64,000 nt of DNA from Parapristionchus giblindavisi (GCA_943737045.1 CALSFV010000241.1:771348-835347), one strand, 5' to 3'. Shown: positions 1 to 10,897, counted from the stretch's first letter. Translations and numbers: made by a program. Notes: generated by a model not told the origin, from the letters alone.

Positions 1-380
1 GAGATCACTGATAAGCTAGTGAAATTCAAGGCCAATTCAGTCCTTGCAGATCTTTATCGAAATGAAATACGCGAAAAAAGGTTAGATTACATTTACAAGC
101 GTTAAATTGTGCATAAACATATAGTATTTACTGATCAGATTAAGATAATGCATGGAAATTTGCAAATTCAGAGCCCATTGATATTCTACTTTTTTGAAGG
201 ACTTTCGATTGCAAAACAGGAAAGAGATTGGTAAGGTAGAAAAGAAGAAAGAAAAGAAAGAAAAGAGGAAAGATATTGGTAAGGTAGAAAAGAAAAAAAT
301 AGAATAACGAGTTTTACGGGAAAATAGCAGGGGTTTCCCTCGCGCATTTTTTTCTCACAGAAATGCACCTGAACCGAGAT
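1..380. other. Intergenic start of window, no gene seen
   Basis: AT-rich sequence with purine-rich runs around 230-300. I see no exon with paired splice sites and no element termini. Short open frames here are low-complexity. Confidence 0.5.
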
Positions 381-770
381 ATTTGAGTTCAAAGTTGGGT
401 TCCCTGATTACCGTCCCGGTTCAGGGAGCCCCAGAATGATAACGGTTGAAATTGGCCGAAGTGGAAAATGGCGAAAAACCCCGGTTCGATTACGGTAGTT
501 CGGGTTACAGTATCAAGAAAGCTAAAAGTTGGCTCATTGTTGATATAATGGTAACTAGTATTTGATCTCCGGCCAACATGAATTTTTCGACTTTGGTCAT
601 TTTCAACCATGGGTCATGGGTCGACTGAAAAAAAATCAGTTCGCGATTCCCGACGGTTACGGTAGCCCAATACTGTACACCCACACTGATAACAATGGTA
701 CAATTTTTGTTTCCATGCACCATCTCCCAACCGATTTATAACTCGTTGCCGAAATGGGCGTTGCCGAATT
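381..770. repeat. Diverged copy of the interior of the 2.2-kb palindromic element
   Basis: The order of blocks matches 53,560-53,930 closely: a GTTGATATAATG block, a CGACTGAAAAAAAATCAGTT block, then CAGTTCGCGATTCC, a TACGGT-containing stretch and CCAACCGATTTATA. It lacks the terminal parts of that element, so it is a fragment. Confidence 0.7.
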
Positions 771-775
771 GTCCA

Positions 776-800
776 CCCCCCCCCCCCCCCCCCCCCCCCC
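776..800 (+). repeat. Poly(C) run of 25
   Basis: Twenty-five consecutive C residues sit between an element fragment and the next element terminus. Such runs are length-unstable and prone to assembly error. Confidence 0.9.
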
Positions 801-851
801 GACAGTGCTCAGTGATCCATGAACCACATCTATGGCACAACAACCAGACTG

Positions 852-1118
852 ACAAGGGAACTCTCTCAACTTAATGTGGCCATATGACTTGGGAATAATT
901 TACCTGAATCAGTTTTCGATGCTGATTACGAATCCGTTATCAAACGTTGCCCAATTGAGCTGAGATTCGAGAAAATCGATCTTGAAATTCGACTATTTGA
1001 TACGAAAATTCACAACTTACCTACAATATCCACTAAATTACAGCAGGAGGTGTTTGGATTATTGATGGATGAGTTTATGAACGCATTGGGATGGTTTATA
1101 TGGGAAGACTCACGAGTT
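852..1118. mobile_element. Truncated copy of the ACAAGGGAAC TIR element
   Basis: It starts with the ACAAGGGAACTCTCTCAACTT terminus found at both ends of the 18,201-18,621 element and follows it through the block around CAGTTTTCGATGCTG. The middle segment runs in the opposite orientation to that copy, as expected for an element whose ends are interchangeable. The far terminus is missing. Confidence 0.75.
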
Positions 1119-1184
1119 GTAAAATTGGCAACAAAGTACCTTCCGAACACAAGTTGTAAAATTGGCAACAAAGTACCTTCCGAA
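1111..1184 (+). repeat. Two-unit 37-bp tandem repeat
   Basis: Two near-identical 37-bp units, 1111-1147 and 1148-1184, differ mainly at one base (CACGAG versus CACAAG). They begin where the preceding TIR element breaks off. Confidence 0.85.
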
Positions 1185-1206
1185 TCCGACATAATAGACG
1201 CTAGAA

Positions 1207-1432
1207 AATCTGGCATGGCAAATTTGATACCGTCCATCTTGACCCAGATTTGACCGCGTCTAATTTGACCCACATTCGACGTCGTCAAATCTGCCATGTC
1301 AATTTTGACGCCGTCAAATTTGGCATGTCAATTTTGACACCGTCAATCTTGACCCAGATTTGACCGCGTCTAATTTGACCCACATTCGACGGTGTCAAAT
1401 TTGGCATGCCAATTTTGACGGTGTAAAATTTG
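1207..1432 (+). repeat. Degenerate tandem repeat, period about 110 bp
   Basis: The segment CTTGACCCAGATTTGACCGC and its continuation to CACATTCGACG occur at 1238-1281 and again at 1348-1391. Shorter sub-repeats of the type TCAATTTTGAC(G/A)CCGTCAA fill the space between. No coding sense is evident. Confidence 0.8.
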
Positions 1433-1904
1433 TCACATTAAGAAAATTATTAACAATGTACAGATATGCAATGAACAATACAAACGAGAGTGGAAAATGA
1501 TTCGGAGGGAATAAAATGAGGGTGGAATGGGTTGTGGGATGATGTTCCTCGACGTATAAGGCCTTCTCCCAGTGTGCGACGTCCTCAGAACCTCATTTAA
1601 GAAAATATTGTCAGAGTTCATTTTTCGCATTATAACTTGTCTAATCTTTATGATCAATGATAAATTAAATTACAGTTAATAGCATTTGTTTTAAATAGAA
1701 TTTATAGCGGTGCGCAATGAAAAAAAGGCTTTCATCTCAATTCTGAAGAATACAATTTTGTTTTAGAATTTATGCAGTGTTCAGAACTTGCAAAATGCAC
1801 GAAATACTGTTCGGAAGCTAAAGTGATAATGTTATATTTTGAATGAAACAATATGTGTTTTAAAAATAATACTTTAAAAGATAAAAATCGTTCAATTAAA
1901 ACAA

Positions 1905-2688
1905 CTAAGAAGCAGGGATGGGCGAGAAAGTTTTTTCGTGTTCGTTTTTTTCGTTTTTTTTCGACCCCCAGACGAAAAATTGTTCGGTCGAAAAATTTTT
2001 CGTCTTTCTCGGAAATTTTTCGAGTTTTACACTAGATATTCTGGAAGTTCAAAACCAACGAAATATAGGGAAAAGGGGATTCAACTACAAAAAAAAGTAT
2101 TTTCGAAAGAAATTCAATACTTTTTTTTCATACTGTATGTTTTCCACTCGAGAAATGATCGAGTTCTTACTGTATTTTCACTTTTTCTGAGTCGCTGACG
2201 ACTTTTTTTTCCATATAATGACGATTTTTTTTTCATATTCAAGTCAAATTCACGAACATCTAGCAGGGAAAATTCATGAGAAAAAAATTCCCTCCCTGGT
2301 ATGGAAGTGGGGGAGATTTTTCTCTACTGCGGAAACCATCCTGTCCGACAATCATAGTCGCCTCTCTCATTCCTCTTTCGAATCTCTGATTTTTCTCAAT
2401 GTCAATATTCCTCTGATGAGTTTCGTATGAGGTGAAGTTGTGTCGAATTTACGTTTCTTATTGTTTCTTCCTCTTCCATATTTTGCCTAAATAAGTTTTC
2501 TGGAAGCATCCAATAAAGAAAGACTTTCGAGCTCAACGATTTCAACATTATAAACTACTTTAACAGTAAAATTGGATTTTTTTTCGTTTTTTTCGAATTT
2601 TTCGAATTTTTTTCGAGGTTTTGAAACGAAAATTTTTCGTTTTCGAATTTTTTTCGTCCGATCATGTTCGCCCATCCCTGCTAAGAAG
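1905..2688. mobile_element. Non-autonomous hAT-type element with 8-bp target duplication
   Basis: The element (1913-2680, 768 bp) begins CAGGGATGGGCG and ends CGCCCATCCCTG, so the termini are a perfect 12-bp inverted repeat. It is flanked by exact 8-bp direct repeats CTAAGAAG at 1905-1912 and 2681-2688. An 8-bp duplication and CAGGG-type ends are hallmarks of the hAT superfamily. The interior holds T-rich TTTTTTCG motifs and no transposase. Confidence 0.85.
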
Positions 2689-2689
2689 G

Positions 2690-3600
2690 TCATATAAGAA
2701 CAAAAATTAAACGAATATCGTAACCTTTTGATCTTTATAATGATCCTAAGCCGCAAATCAACGAAAATGGAGTGAAAAATGCGTTATAAGTCAAGGATTT
2801 AAGTCATTGTCACTATTTTGGTTAGCACGTATTTCCTAACAGGAGTATTTACTAACTTTGCGGTGGCAGGTGGTCAACAACAAGTGCCACCCTTCAGAAT
2901 TGAGAGTGTTCAGGAATTCAGTGTTCCTTCCCCGTCAAAATGTCAGCTAAGTTTGTCCGATAATAGTCCATCTGCGCCATGTTCAACTTTACCTCTCAAT
3001 TTCTCAAACCATTATGCGCGATGTGGAACGCCAGTTGGCCAGTGGCCCCGGGATCATTGGGGTTTTATTTTTCTGGAAAACAGTTTTCCATGAGAATGTT
3101 TTTCCAGTAAATTATCGTTTTCCAGGAAACCGGTTTTTACGTATGCATGGAGCAAAGCAAACATTCTCAAGAAACACGATGATCGTTTTCCTTGAAAACC
3201 CATACACTTCAAGCGGGAAAATCATATTATGTTTTCTCTGGTGCACTGTATCAAATCCTACCGTAAGCCGTTCTATAAAATCAGTAAGAGATCGATCGCG
3301 AAACACTTTAGGAATCGATTAGAGACAGTTACCCCTCTAATTTTTAGTGTTTGAATTCCCGCCAGTGTTCCCCAACTCGATAACCATAGGAGGGAGCGTG
3401 AAAACGAATTCTTTTTGCAAACAGCCTTGCCTTCCCTTGCGGAGCCTTGCGCATCGCAAAATTGGAAAATTTCCAGTCAAATCTGCAAAAAAATTGCCAT
3501 GCGCATAGCCTTGCCTTACAATTCCCCGGTTTGCGCACAGGCTTTCCCCCTGCGTGCCCACCTATAACCATAGGAAAAAAAGTATGTTACAAATTATCAA
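2690..3600. other. Intergenic, no gene seen
   Basis: Contains a TTTCC/GGAAA-rich stretch (3060-3210) with short inverted repeats that looks like an old element, and a run of TTGCCTTGC-like repeats (3420-3540). No exon could be supported. Confidence 0.4.
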
Positions 3601-3601
3601 G

Positions 3602-3705
3602 CTTGACCGGATTTTGAGCCAAAATTTCACAAAAATTGAAAAACCTGACGGGATTTTGAGGCAAATTTGCCAAAAATTAGAAAAACCTGACCGGATTTTG
3701 AAAAC
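3602..3705 (+). repeat. Three imperfect tandem units of about 43 bp
   Basis: CTTGACCGGATTTTGAG recurs as CTGACGGGATTTTGAG and CTGACCGGATTTTGAA, each separated by AAAATT(A/G)AAAAAC-type spacers. Confidence 0.75.
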
Positions 3706-3734
3706 CGATAAACTAACTATTCGACCTATGGCGA

Positions 3735-3830
3735 TAACCTACCAAAATCACTAGCATTAACAGGACCCGAACCCGCTTATTTCAATTGGACAAATACCAT
3801 TAGGCTATGGGTGATAGTTGAAGGAGTTGG
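3735..3830 (-). repeat. tRNA-like SINE fragment
   Basis: Read on the minus strand, CATAGCCTAATGGT resembles a pol III box A and GCGGGTTCGGGTCC a box B, 30-40 bases apart. There is no proper cloverleaf, so this is a tRNA-derived repeat rather than a tRNA gene. Confidence 0.45.
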
Positions 3831-4186
3831 TATAAGGCGGGGGATAAGGTTTGATCGGATCTGCATATGGCGAATTGCATATAGCAAGCCGAATTATCCG
3901 TATGATATGCAAAATTAATGTGCAAAATTTCTATTCAATCAAATTCAGGCAAAACACCGTATGTTGTGGTAGAGTTATCGAAGTGAGACGCAAATTTAAA
4001 TTGGCCGGAATTCAAAACTGATTTTTTTCAAGGGGGTCACTCTCCCTTTAATTCACGGTCGAGGTCGTTCATGTCTATATCACGGATCTCCTGTAAAAAT
4101 GCAGGAAAATGAGACCTTTTTCGACAGTGAGAGTTATTTGACTGATCATAATGTGGCCCAGATACCTTCACCCCAAAAAAGTGATT

Positions 4187-4560
4187 CTATGTATTTTGTG
4201 GTCCGTGAATGGCCCCATGCACTGGGAGGCCCCCAGGGAGCTTCTGCCGCATTGTCACAGCACCATAATAATGGCTGATGTCTACGCTAAACAACTACGA
4301 ACCCTCAACAAGATAAATTGAGGACCATGGAAAGGACAAACAGTCGACTGTTTGCACGACAATTCCAAAGCCCACATCGCACGCAAGGTCTAGTCACACT
4401 TCTCCCACATACTCCATACATCCCAGATATTGTCCCTCCCCCTCGGATTACTGTCTTTTCGGAGATCTGCATCTGGAAGGGAGGAACTTCACAACAGCTG
4501 GAAAGATTGAGGCCGCATTCAAGCAGTACACCGATCGGATTTTACAAGTAAGCTGCCTAT
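4187..4560 (+). pseudogene. Mariner transposase relic (C-terminal part)
   Basis: Across several frames the translation follows the mariner C-terminal half: ADVYAKQLRTLN near 4275, LHDNSKAHIARKV near 4350, LPHTPYIPD near 4400, then DYCLFGDLHLEGRNF and AAFKQYTDRIL near 4445-4550. These match the family's HDNARPH, PYSPDLAPSDYHLF and F..AL blocks, including the second and third catalytic aspartates. In-frame stops and at least two frameshifts separate them, and the N-terminal DNA-binding half is not seen. It is a dead copy. Confidence 0.85.
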
Positions 4561-4807
4561 GCGTTGGCAACACATATTATAGTTGACAAGGATGGTGTAC
4601 ACTACTAATCTCGGTACGTTGTCATTATTTAGCAATGCTATAATTAAAATAGCGACACAGACTTATGCACGAACCTAATATATATCATTCGATTCTATAG
4701 TCTATCCATCGGCAGATCACGATAGATAATTTAATTAGAAATAGACAAGCAAAGAAACGGACGGGAATTGTTAACGGGACAGTGACAAGAGATGATTCAT
4801 GACTGCT

Positions 4808-4942
4808 GATGCCGTATGCATGAACGTCGACAAACGTGACGTCACAATCGTAAAACGGAGGCCGTTTGCTAAAGATCCTCTTCTACGCTTGCGACGTCAC
4901 ATCTGTCGACAAACCATTTGTCGACGTTCATGCATACGGCCT
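4808..4942. mobile_element. Short inverted-repeat element, 135 bp
   Basis: A 23-bp arm beginning GCCGTATGCATGAACGTCGA at 4808 is matched by its reverse complement ending at 4942. The loop also contains a GACGTCAC pair. It looks like a small MITE-type element. Confidence 0.7.
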
Positions 4943-5152
4943 CTGAGTTCACGATATTCTGCTGACCTCAGGATATTGCCCGTATCTCTACAAGCCACGT
5001 TACGAAAAATTAGTTCAGTAAAAATTTTATCATCCACTAGCCACGCAACACGCCTACAGTAATACAAATTCTTTCAATGGAGAAGATCTAAAGTAACCTT
5101 GTCTCGAAATATAATACACAAAACCATACATTTTTTTTTCATACCCTCACAG

Positions 5153-5197
5153 CATACCCCCCGGGCTATCATGCCGCTCAATCAACTGCAGCAGAAG
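5153..5197 (+). CDS. Candidate orphan micro-exon
   Basis: A 45-nt open segment lies between a strong acceptor (T-run then CCCTCACAG) and a donor AAG|GTACAG, encoding HTPRAIMPLNQLQQK. It does not fit the phase of the first pde-1 exon group. The complementary strand also has plausible splice signals. It may be chance. Confidence 0.2.
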
Positions 5198-5219
5198 GTA
5201 CAGTATATTACTATGCTAT

Positions 5220-5281
5220 TGACTGATTGACGACGACTGACGTTGACGACTGACGACTGACGACTGACGTATTGACTGACG
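5220..5281 (+). repeat. TGACGAC/TGACTGAC microsatellite
   Basis: Degenerate repeats of GACGACTGACG-type units. Confidence 0.8.
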
Positions 5282-5580
5282 TTTCCACGGCTTACCCAGC
5301 TACTTTTGTGTTGCGATACCCTTTCATATAATATTAGTCAATCTTGATGATATTATAATGATCGATCGTTGGGTTGTATTAAAATGAAAATTATATCGCA
5401 ATTATAAGCGATTCCAACCTAAAGAGATTCCCAGTTTCTAAACCATTCTATCCTTTCGTTCTCATATAACCAATCCCAGTCCTGCCCATTGCAGTGCCCA
5501 ATCTTACCCTCTTTCAATATCAATCATTTCACAAAAATAATTTAAATAAATAAATATAGATAAATAAATAAATAAATTAC

Positions 5581-6742
5581 CTCCATTCTTCATACACGCC
5601 AGATAGCACTGAGATTCGGGCGATCCCTCAGTCAGGAAACAGTCCTACAATATTGATCGGTATTGATTTTCACGGAACGTCTAACACATCTTGGCATTGT
5701 GCCAAGTCCCGTCCATTTCCGCTAACTCTTCTCTTACCTTCAATCCAACTTGTTCGCATACACTGCCATCACAAGTTCCCGCCTTGCACACCTGGAAGGA
5801 CAATCGATAATTAAATATTCGCTCATCTACTAGAAAAGTAAATTAGTATTACATGACGATTAAATGTATATCAATGGTCTGACAATCTAATGTGTTTGAC
5901 GAAGACCAAAGATCAAAGGTATCTCAGGCGAAAGATCAAAGATCAAATATGTCCAATCATCGTGTGATGTTCCCTTTTCTAACATCGAACAGAGCAAATT
6001 GCGAAACGAAGAAGCAATAGTACCATCATTGTCGACTACTAACAATAAGAATACGCGAATACAGAACATAATACACAGAGAGCAAACTTACCCAAATATG
6101 GGGTAATCGTTACCCAACAACGTGTATCGGGGTATTCATTTGCCCATATTCGGGGTATTCTGATTACACACGCATTTTGGAGAGAAATATTACCAATTAT
6201 TTTGTTAAAGAAGGAGACCCTTGAGTTGGCATGACTGACTCCCGCAACGATTAACATGGGATTGAATGTTAATATTCTATGGAAATTAGCGTAAGTGACA
6301 ATGGGAAAGTGAGAGAGTCAAGTATGCAAATCGGAACGGCACTCTCTACTTCCATGAAAAGTTGTAATTTCAATGCGCATAACAAGCTTCAAACAGATCA
6401 TCACGCAATATAAAATGTGTCGTTCGGTTCGTGTGATAAATCTCTATCATTCGACCTGAACAGTCTTGTTACGAAAAAACTCGAGGGTCTCCATCTTTAA
6501 ATTGGCAAGCACTTTATAGTCGAATGCTAGATATATCAGTACATCCCGTTACCCTTTATTCGATCTAGCCTTTCCCCTTTATTTTCATCCAATTCATTCC
6601 CGCCATAAAAACCGCGTAAGGCTGCATTCAACATTTGGGGTTTTCAAGGATTGTCTTGGCAGATTACCTGACTCTCAAACTTTCGGTGATTCGGTAAAAA
6701 CGAAGCTGACTCTCGCTTGGCTAATCTCTCTGTTGAATCCTT
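5581..6742 (-). CDS. ADAM10/SUP-17-like metalloprotease fragment, three exons
   Basis: Three minus-strand exons join in frame. Exon 6742-6668 (acceptor TTCCCAG, donor CAG|GTAATC) encodes KDSTERLAKRESASFL and more. Exon 5791-5738 (acceptor CTTCCAG, donor AAG|GTAAGA) encodes VCKAGTCDGSVCEQVGLK. Exon 5644-5581 (acceptor TTGTAG, donor GAG|GTAATT) encodes DCFLTEGSPESQCYLACMKN. The last two match the ADAM10 disintegrin/cysteine-rich junction, where family members read VC.NG.C.GS.CE..GLE.C followed by a second cysteine cluster. ADAM10 cleaves membrane substrates such as Notch; C. elegans SUP-17 does this for LIN-12/GLP-1. No zinc-protease domain, transmembrane exon or stop was found nearby, so this is either part of a gene with long introns or a remnant. 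Exon 6742-6668 is the least certain. Confidence 0.55.
6205..6500. mobile_element. TTAA-flanked element, family C, copy 1
   Basis: 296 bp bounded by TTAA, with inverted termini AGAAGGAGACCCTTGAG and CTCGAGGGTCTCCATCT. It is an inverted-orientation relative of 29,763-30,058 over the whole length. It lies between ADAM-like exons. Confidence 0.85.
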
Positions 6743-6879
6743 CTGGGAACACATTTGTTTAGAGTCAATGATTTGTTCATAAGATCTTCCAATAAATAAC
6801 AAACTTTATTTATGAAACATATTCAGGTGAAAAATATTTCGAAAATACAAATGACAAATAAAAATGATCTTTTCCGGGA

Positions 6880-8190
6880 CTAGACATTGCCGTGCCATGA
6901 TACGCCAGTGATCCCCATGGGATCGGTTCGAAAAACTCCTCCCCAACCTTCAATTTGGCTTGAAATTAGATTAAGATTGGGATATCCGTGTATGATGACT
7001 TCCTGATTACCATTCATCGTGAAATTGACACCAAATATCTGCAGAAGGTAGACGATCTTTTCAAAATTCGTCCGAGGACGTTTGACGAGTAATATCTCTG
7101 CATATCCACCTACGTCTTCGATTATATCATACTGCTTATCAATAGCCGCGATCAGTATGCGATGGCTAAGTTTGAAGAAGCCGTACACTCGGATCGTGCT
7201 CGCATCCTCAATCACGTACGACATATTTACACCGGCGAGGGAAGCGATAAATGCATCGTGCTGAGGGTATCCAGTCTGCACATTCAGTACGGGAGCGGGG
7301 CGAATATGCACTCCTCCATCGGCTAACAACCGTAGCATCAAATTGGCACCAATGTTTTCGATGTTTATTACGGATAGATTATAGTCCTCCACATATATTA
7401 TAGTCCTCCACACATCCAGTAGGAAGATGGCTACCTCCCTACTGGATACCGTCCACTGCCTCTAGCAGTAAAAGTAAGCTGATTTGCGTGGTTTAATCGG
7501 GCCACAGGAACATCAAGAGTCGCCCATCCCGCAAAACAATCATACTTCAATGCAACGCTCGGACCACCAGCCGGGATGCCATTCACGTCAGAGCTCTCAA
7601 TTCTTCTCCACAACCCCGAACCCCTTCGGGGGGAGATACCCTATTGACCTCTTGATAAAACGTTTAATCATATAGTGGTTTTTCCGAACTGCATAAGTAG
7701 TGCACTCCACCGGGAAAACTATTACATAGCATATTCTGAGAGTGGATAATTGTTATTATGGTCGCTGCAGGATGGGGTCTTCTGTATGCTGACGTAATCT
7801 TATCCAAGAACTGACGCGTATAGAGGATTTGATCATCAGGCTGGTTGGGTAGAGCGATGGAGTTCGGGTCAAAGTACCCCAATTGAGTCAATTCATGAGG
7901 TACAACAATTACACCACGACGGGCATTGAAAAACGAGTAAGCCCGGTTTGCATATGTATACTCTCCGTTCAATTGTTGATATGACGCGTCGAAAATGAAT
8001 ACGATAGATGAACGTCCCACAATCATCGACATGTACCCGTCATGTTTCGGGGCAGCAAGGATACCCGTTTCTTTGACCGCACCCTCGCTTACTAGATCGA
8101 TAGGTGTGTAAGGTTTGAGCCATGCAGCCAGAACATCCTTCGTCGGAAATAATGGCACTGTTTTGTTCTTGTAAATAAATGAATCAGCGC
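6880..8190 (-). CDS. Unrecognised minus-strand gene or pseudogene, three coding blocks
   Basis: Block 1 starts after a strong acceptor (CACATTTCAG) at 8190 and runs open to a TAA at about 7664; it reads ADSFIYKNKTVPLFPTKDVL at its start. Block 2 is open from about 7640 to 7431 in another frame. Block 3 is open to a TAG at 6880. Blocks 2 and 3 can be joined in frame by a 58-nt intron (TATCCA|GTAGGG to GTGGAG|GACTAT); I could not find a clean join for blocks 1 and 2. Together they give about 400 residues of well-mixed, non-repetitive composition. Block 3 shows a repeated helix-plus-glycine pattern (LLQIFGVNF, LRLLADGGVHI) loosely like the EPSP synthase/MurA fold, but I would not assign a family. 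A short tandem duplication (GTGGAGGACTATAAT twice) sits in the 2-3 junction. It could be an intact gene lacking its first exon, or decaying. Confidence 0.5.
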
Positions 8191-8723
8191 CTGAAATGTG
8201 ACATTCAATACATTCAAATTATCCTAAGCCTTAGCCCTCCCCCCCCGAAATTGTACACTGCCCCTTAAGCCAATACTAGTACCTTTTCCCTAATCTCTAA
8301 GGGAGTTAATGATGAAGTGAAAATATTTATTTTTCATATATAACATGTGCAACATTAGAAAGTTTTCGGCCAAGGATATGACTAGACTTGGCTATTCGGG
8401 GGGTTGCGGGCCCGCAATGGCCTTGCCTCTATTGCTAATCATTGCGGGCCAGCAACGACTACTTTATTCCTATCTGGCTACTTTTTCTGATCGGTTGTTC
8501 TTCTCTGTTCTCTCAAGCAAAATTAATATTAAGCTGTTGGTTCCTGTTTTTGTGATTGAATTTTTGCAGAAAGAGATAGAATTTAGAAGAATTAGCACTG
8601 CCTAGAATCTAAGAGTGGACAGTGAATCTCTCACCTCTAACTTCTCTTGACTTAATTATATGCAATTTTACGAGTGCATTTGCATATTCATTATGACCTA
8701 GTTGTATATTTTTTTTAATTTGG

Positions 8724-8849
8724 TTAAAGCCACATACTCCCCCAAGTTAATTTGAAACTCTCCGCTCTGGCCACACTCTCTCGCTTTCTTAGTCTACGAG
8801 ACACCATTGAAAATGCGGAGAGTAAAACTAGCTTGGGGTGTGCTTTTAA
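8724..8849. mobile_element. Palindromic TTAA element, family A
   Basis: Copy with both ends recognisable: TTAAAGCCACA at the left and TGTGCTTTTAA at the right, arms ACTCTCCGCTCTGG and GCGGAGAGTAAAACTAGC. The central arm is damaged (GACACCATTG). Confidence 0.9.
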
Positions 8850-9140
8850 GTTAGATAATACCTTGAGCGATGAATCCGATCGACAGTAGAAGTATAACAA
8901 TTCCGTCCATTAACATTGCGAATAAAGACTAATGGTACAATGCTGTATGTATTTCGATCCCCTTTTTATTCACTGTTATTTCCCATATGATTAGGCTCAT
9001 TATGATGTATGGAAACATTTCATCGTCGAAATTGCATTTGAAAGATGCAATAAAAATTAGTCATTGATAGAAAATTGATAAAAATAGCAAAGAAGCTCAT
9101 TTTCTCATTATCCCTTACCATATAATATAAACAATAGCCA

Positions 9141-9195
9141 ACACGCTTATCGTAGCGGGAGTCAGTCATGACAACTCAATGGTGTCCTTCTTTAA
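9141..9195. repeat. Family C terminal fragment
   Basis: GCGGGAGTCAGTCATGACAA and CCTTCTTTAA match the end of the 6205-6500 and 29,763-30,058 elements. Confidence 0.65.
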
Positions 9196-9390
9196 GGCTA
9201 CACGCGGCATAGCGCCGCGTCAAGCCCTACCACGCTTGGGGTTTTTCCACGATGAATATAGTGTTACAAATTATTTTTATACTAGCGATCGCTCAACTGG
9301 TTAGAGACTCCAGTACGCCTAGTAACCCCAATTTTTTTTTTGTTTGACTCTGAATAGATTTTTTTGGATGTGGATTTCAAGCTACTATTA

Positions 9391-9482
9391 TGAGACCGGC
9401 TCGGTAAGACTCGAGCATTTTGACCCCCCTGCCGGACATTCGCGAGGACTTTCGATTTGGCCCTCTATACTTTCATCAAACA
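9391..9482. repeat. Solo terminus of the 2.2-kb palindromic element (family D)
   Basis: GAGACCGGCTCGGTAAGACT through CTTTCATCAAACA matches both ends of the element at 52,382-54,607. It stops exactly where the inverted tRNA duplication begins. Confidence 0.85.
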
Positions 9483-9580
9483 TGTACAGTAGAAAATTGA
9501 ATCACTGAATTAAAACTGCTCGTGCGTTATACCTTTGATTCTCAGCAAGGAAAACAGTTTTGCTAAATGTGCTATGCCGT

Positions 9581-9652
9581 GGGGGCATAGCTCAGGGGTA
9601 GAGCGCTCGCTTCGCATGCGAGAGGTCTGGGGTTCAATTCCCCATGCCTCCA
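9581..9652 (+). tRNA. tRNA-Ala (anticodon CGC)
   Basis: A 72-nt cloverleaf. The acceptor stem GGGGGCA pairs with TGCCTCC, including the G3:U70 wobble that is the alanine identity element. The D arm is GCTC...GAGC. The anticodon stem is CTCGC/GCGAG with loop TTCGCAT, giving anticodon CGC (codon GCG). The T arm is CTGGGGTTCAATTCCCCA, with discriminator A. Box A and box B are intact. Confidence 0.95.
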
Positions 9653-9681
9653 AAGCACTTTTGCTGCTACTGAAATTTACA

Positions 9682-10490
9682 TATAGGGTGATGTAAACAA
9701 TAAATTGTGGCAAACTTGTGCTTTTTGCAGGTGCGTGACAAGGATTGACAACTTTATCGCACCCAATTGCAGACAGACATCAAATTTAATACAGATTGTT
9801 GTCAATGTGTCTAATAAATATTTGCGGTTGCAATTAATGAAAGAACTGTTGACAGACAAGAAAAATGAGGATGATGCAAGTCATGACCAGAGAAATGTGC
9901 TTCTTTCTAGTCAGACAACAAAAAATCTTCTTTTTGATGTCAATCGATTCTTGCCTTCTCATTGACATCAAAACGAATATGTTTCGTTGTCTGAACAGAA
10001 AGAAGCACATTTCTCTAGTCATTCCATTTTTTGGTGCATTTTCACATCCTCATAATAATGAGACGATAGTTCATTAGTCAAAGCGGCGCACCTCAGACGG
10101 GTTTGGTGACACGGCGGAGAGTGTGACAGAGAGAATCATTTGATGCCATCTCACACGCACATCCTCTCTAATGCAGCCCACCAAACCCGCCTGGCATCCG
10201 CCTCGCCCTCTTTATAAGTTGGAAAACGTGATTAGCCATTCATTGTTGCCTCGCTATTACAGAGGCTGAACTAACGTGTTCTGACATGTATCATCCTCAG
10301 TTTTCATGTCTGTCAACAAAATAGTCACTATCTGTTGCCACATTTATTTATTTCATACATTGACTACAATCGTTTTACTTTTTGAAGTCTGACAACAAAG
10401 TTCTCCGATAAAGTTGTCAATCGTTTGCCGTTGTCACACACCTGCAAAAAGCACAAGTTTGCCAAAATTTATTGTTTACATCACCCTATA
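9682..10490. mobile_element. Nested inverted-repeat element between the tRNA genes
   Basis: 809 bp with termini TATAGGGTGATGTAAACAAT and its reverse complement; the arms continue to CTTTTTGCAGGTG. Inside lies a second strong hairpin (about 9883-10,023, arms GAGAAATGTGCTTCTTTC) and a GC-rich segment with a TTTATAAG box near 10,212. No open frame of note. Confidence 0.75.
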
Positions 10491-10897
10491 TCATGAACAT
10501 TTGTACTACTTTTGATCATGTATTCTTGATTGTAAATTGGCCTACTACCTATTTTTTAAGTAAATTATTCCAAGTTATACACCGACTAAGCAATGTTCTT
10601 GTCTTTTTTGAAAAAAAATGCACTTATTTTTACATTTCAACCAAGAAATTACGTGTGATAGAAATGGAAAAAAATGGAATAGGTCAGTTCGAAACGCTCT
10701 CTTCTCCTGCGCCTTAACTTTCTAAAAATAGTCAATATAATCGTTTTTTATATTTTGTCCGGCCACCCCACGATTTTGTCTCGATGCGTACGCTACACAA
10801 GTATTTAATTTAACTGGGATAAGTAGGCCAATTTACAATCAAGAATACATGATCAAAAGTAGTACAAATGTTCATGATAATAGCAGCAAAAGTGCTT

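Noticed and set aside
5153..5197. Micro-exon as the first pde-1 exon
   Set aside because: It ends in phase 0, whereas the 12,897 exon needs a phase-2 donor; joining gives a stop.
7664..8190. HEL motif in block 1 considered as a metzincin zinc site of the ADAM gene
   Set aside because: The sequence PHELTQLGYFD lacks the second and third histidines of HExxHxxGxxH.
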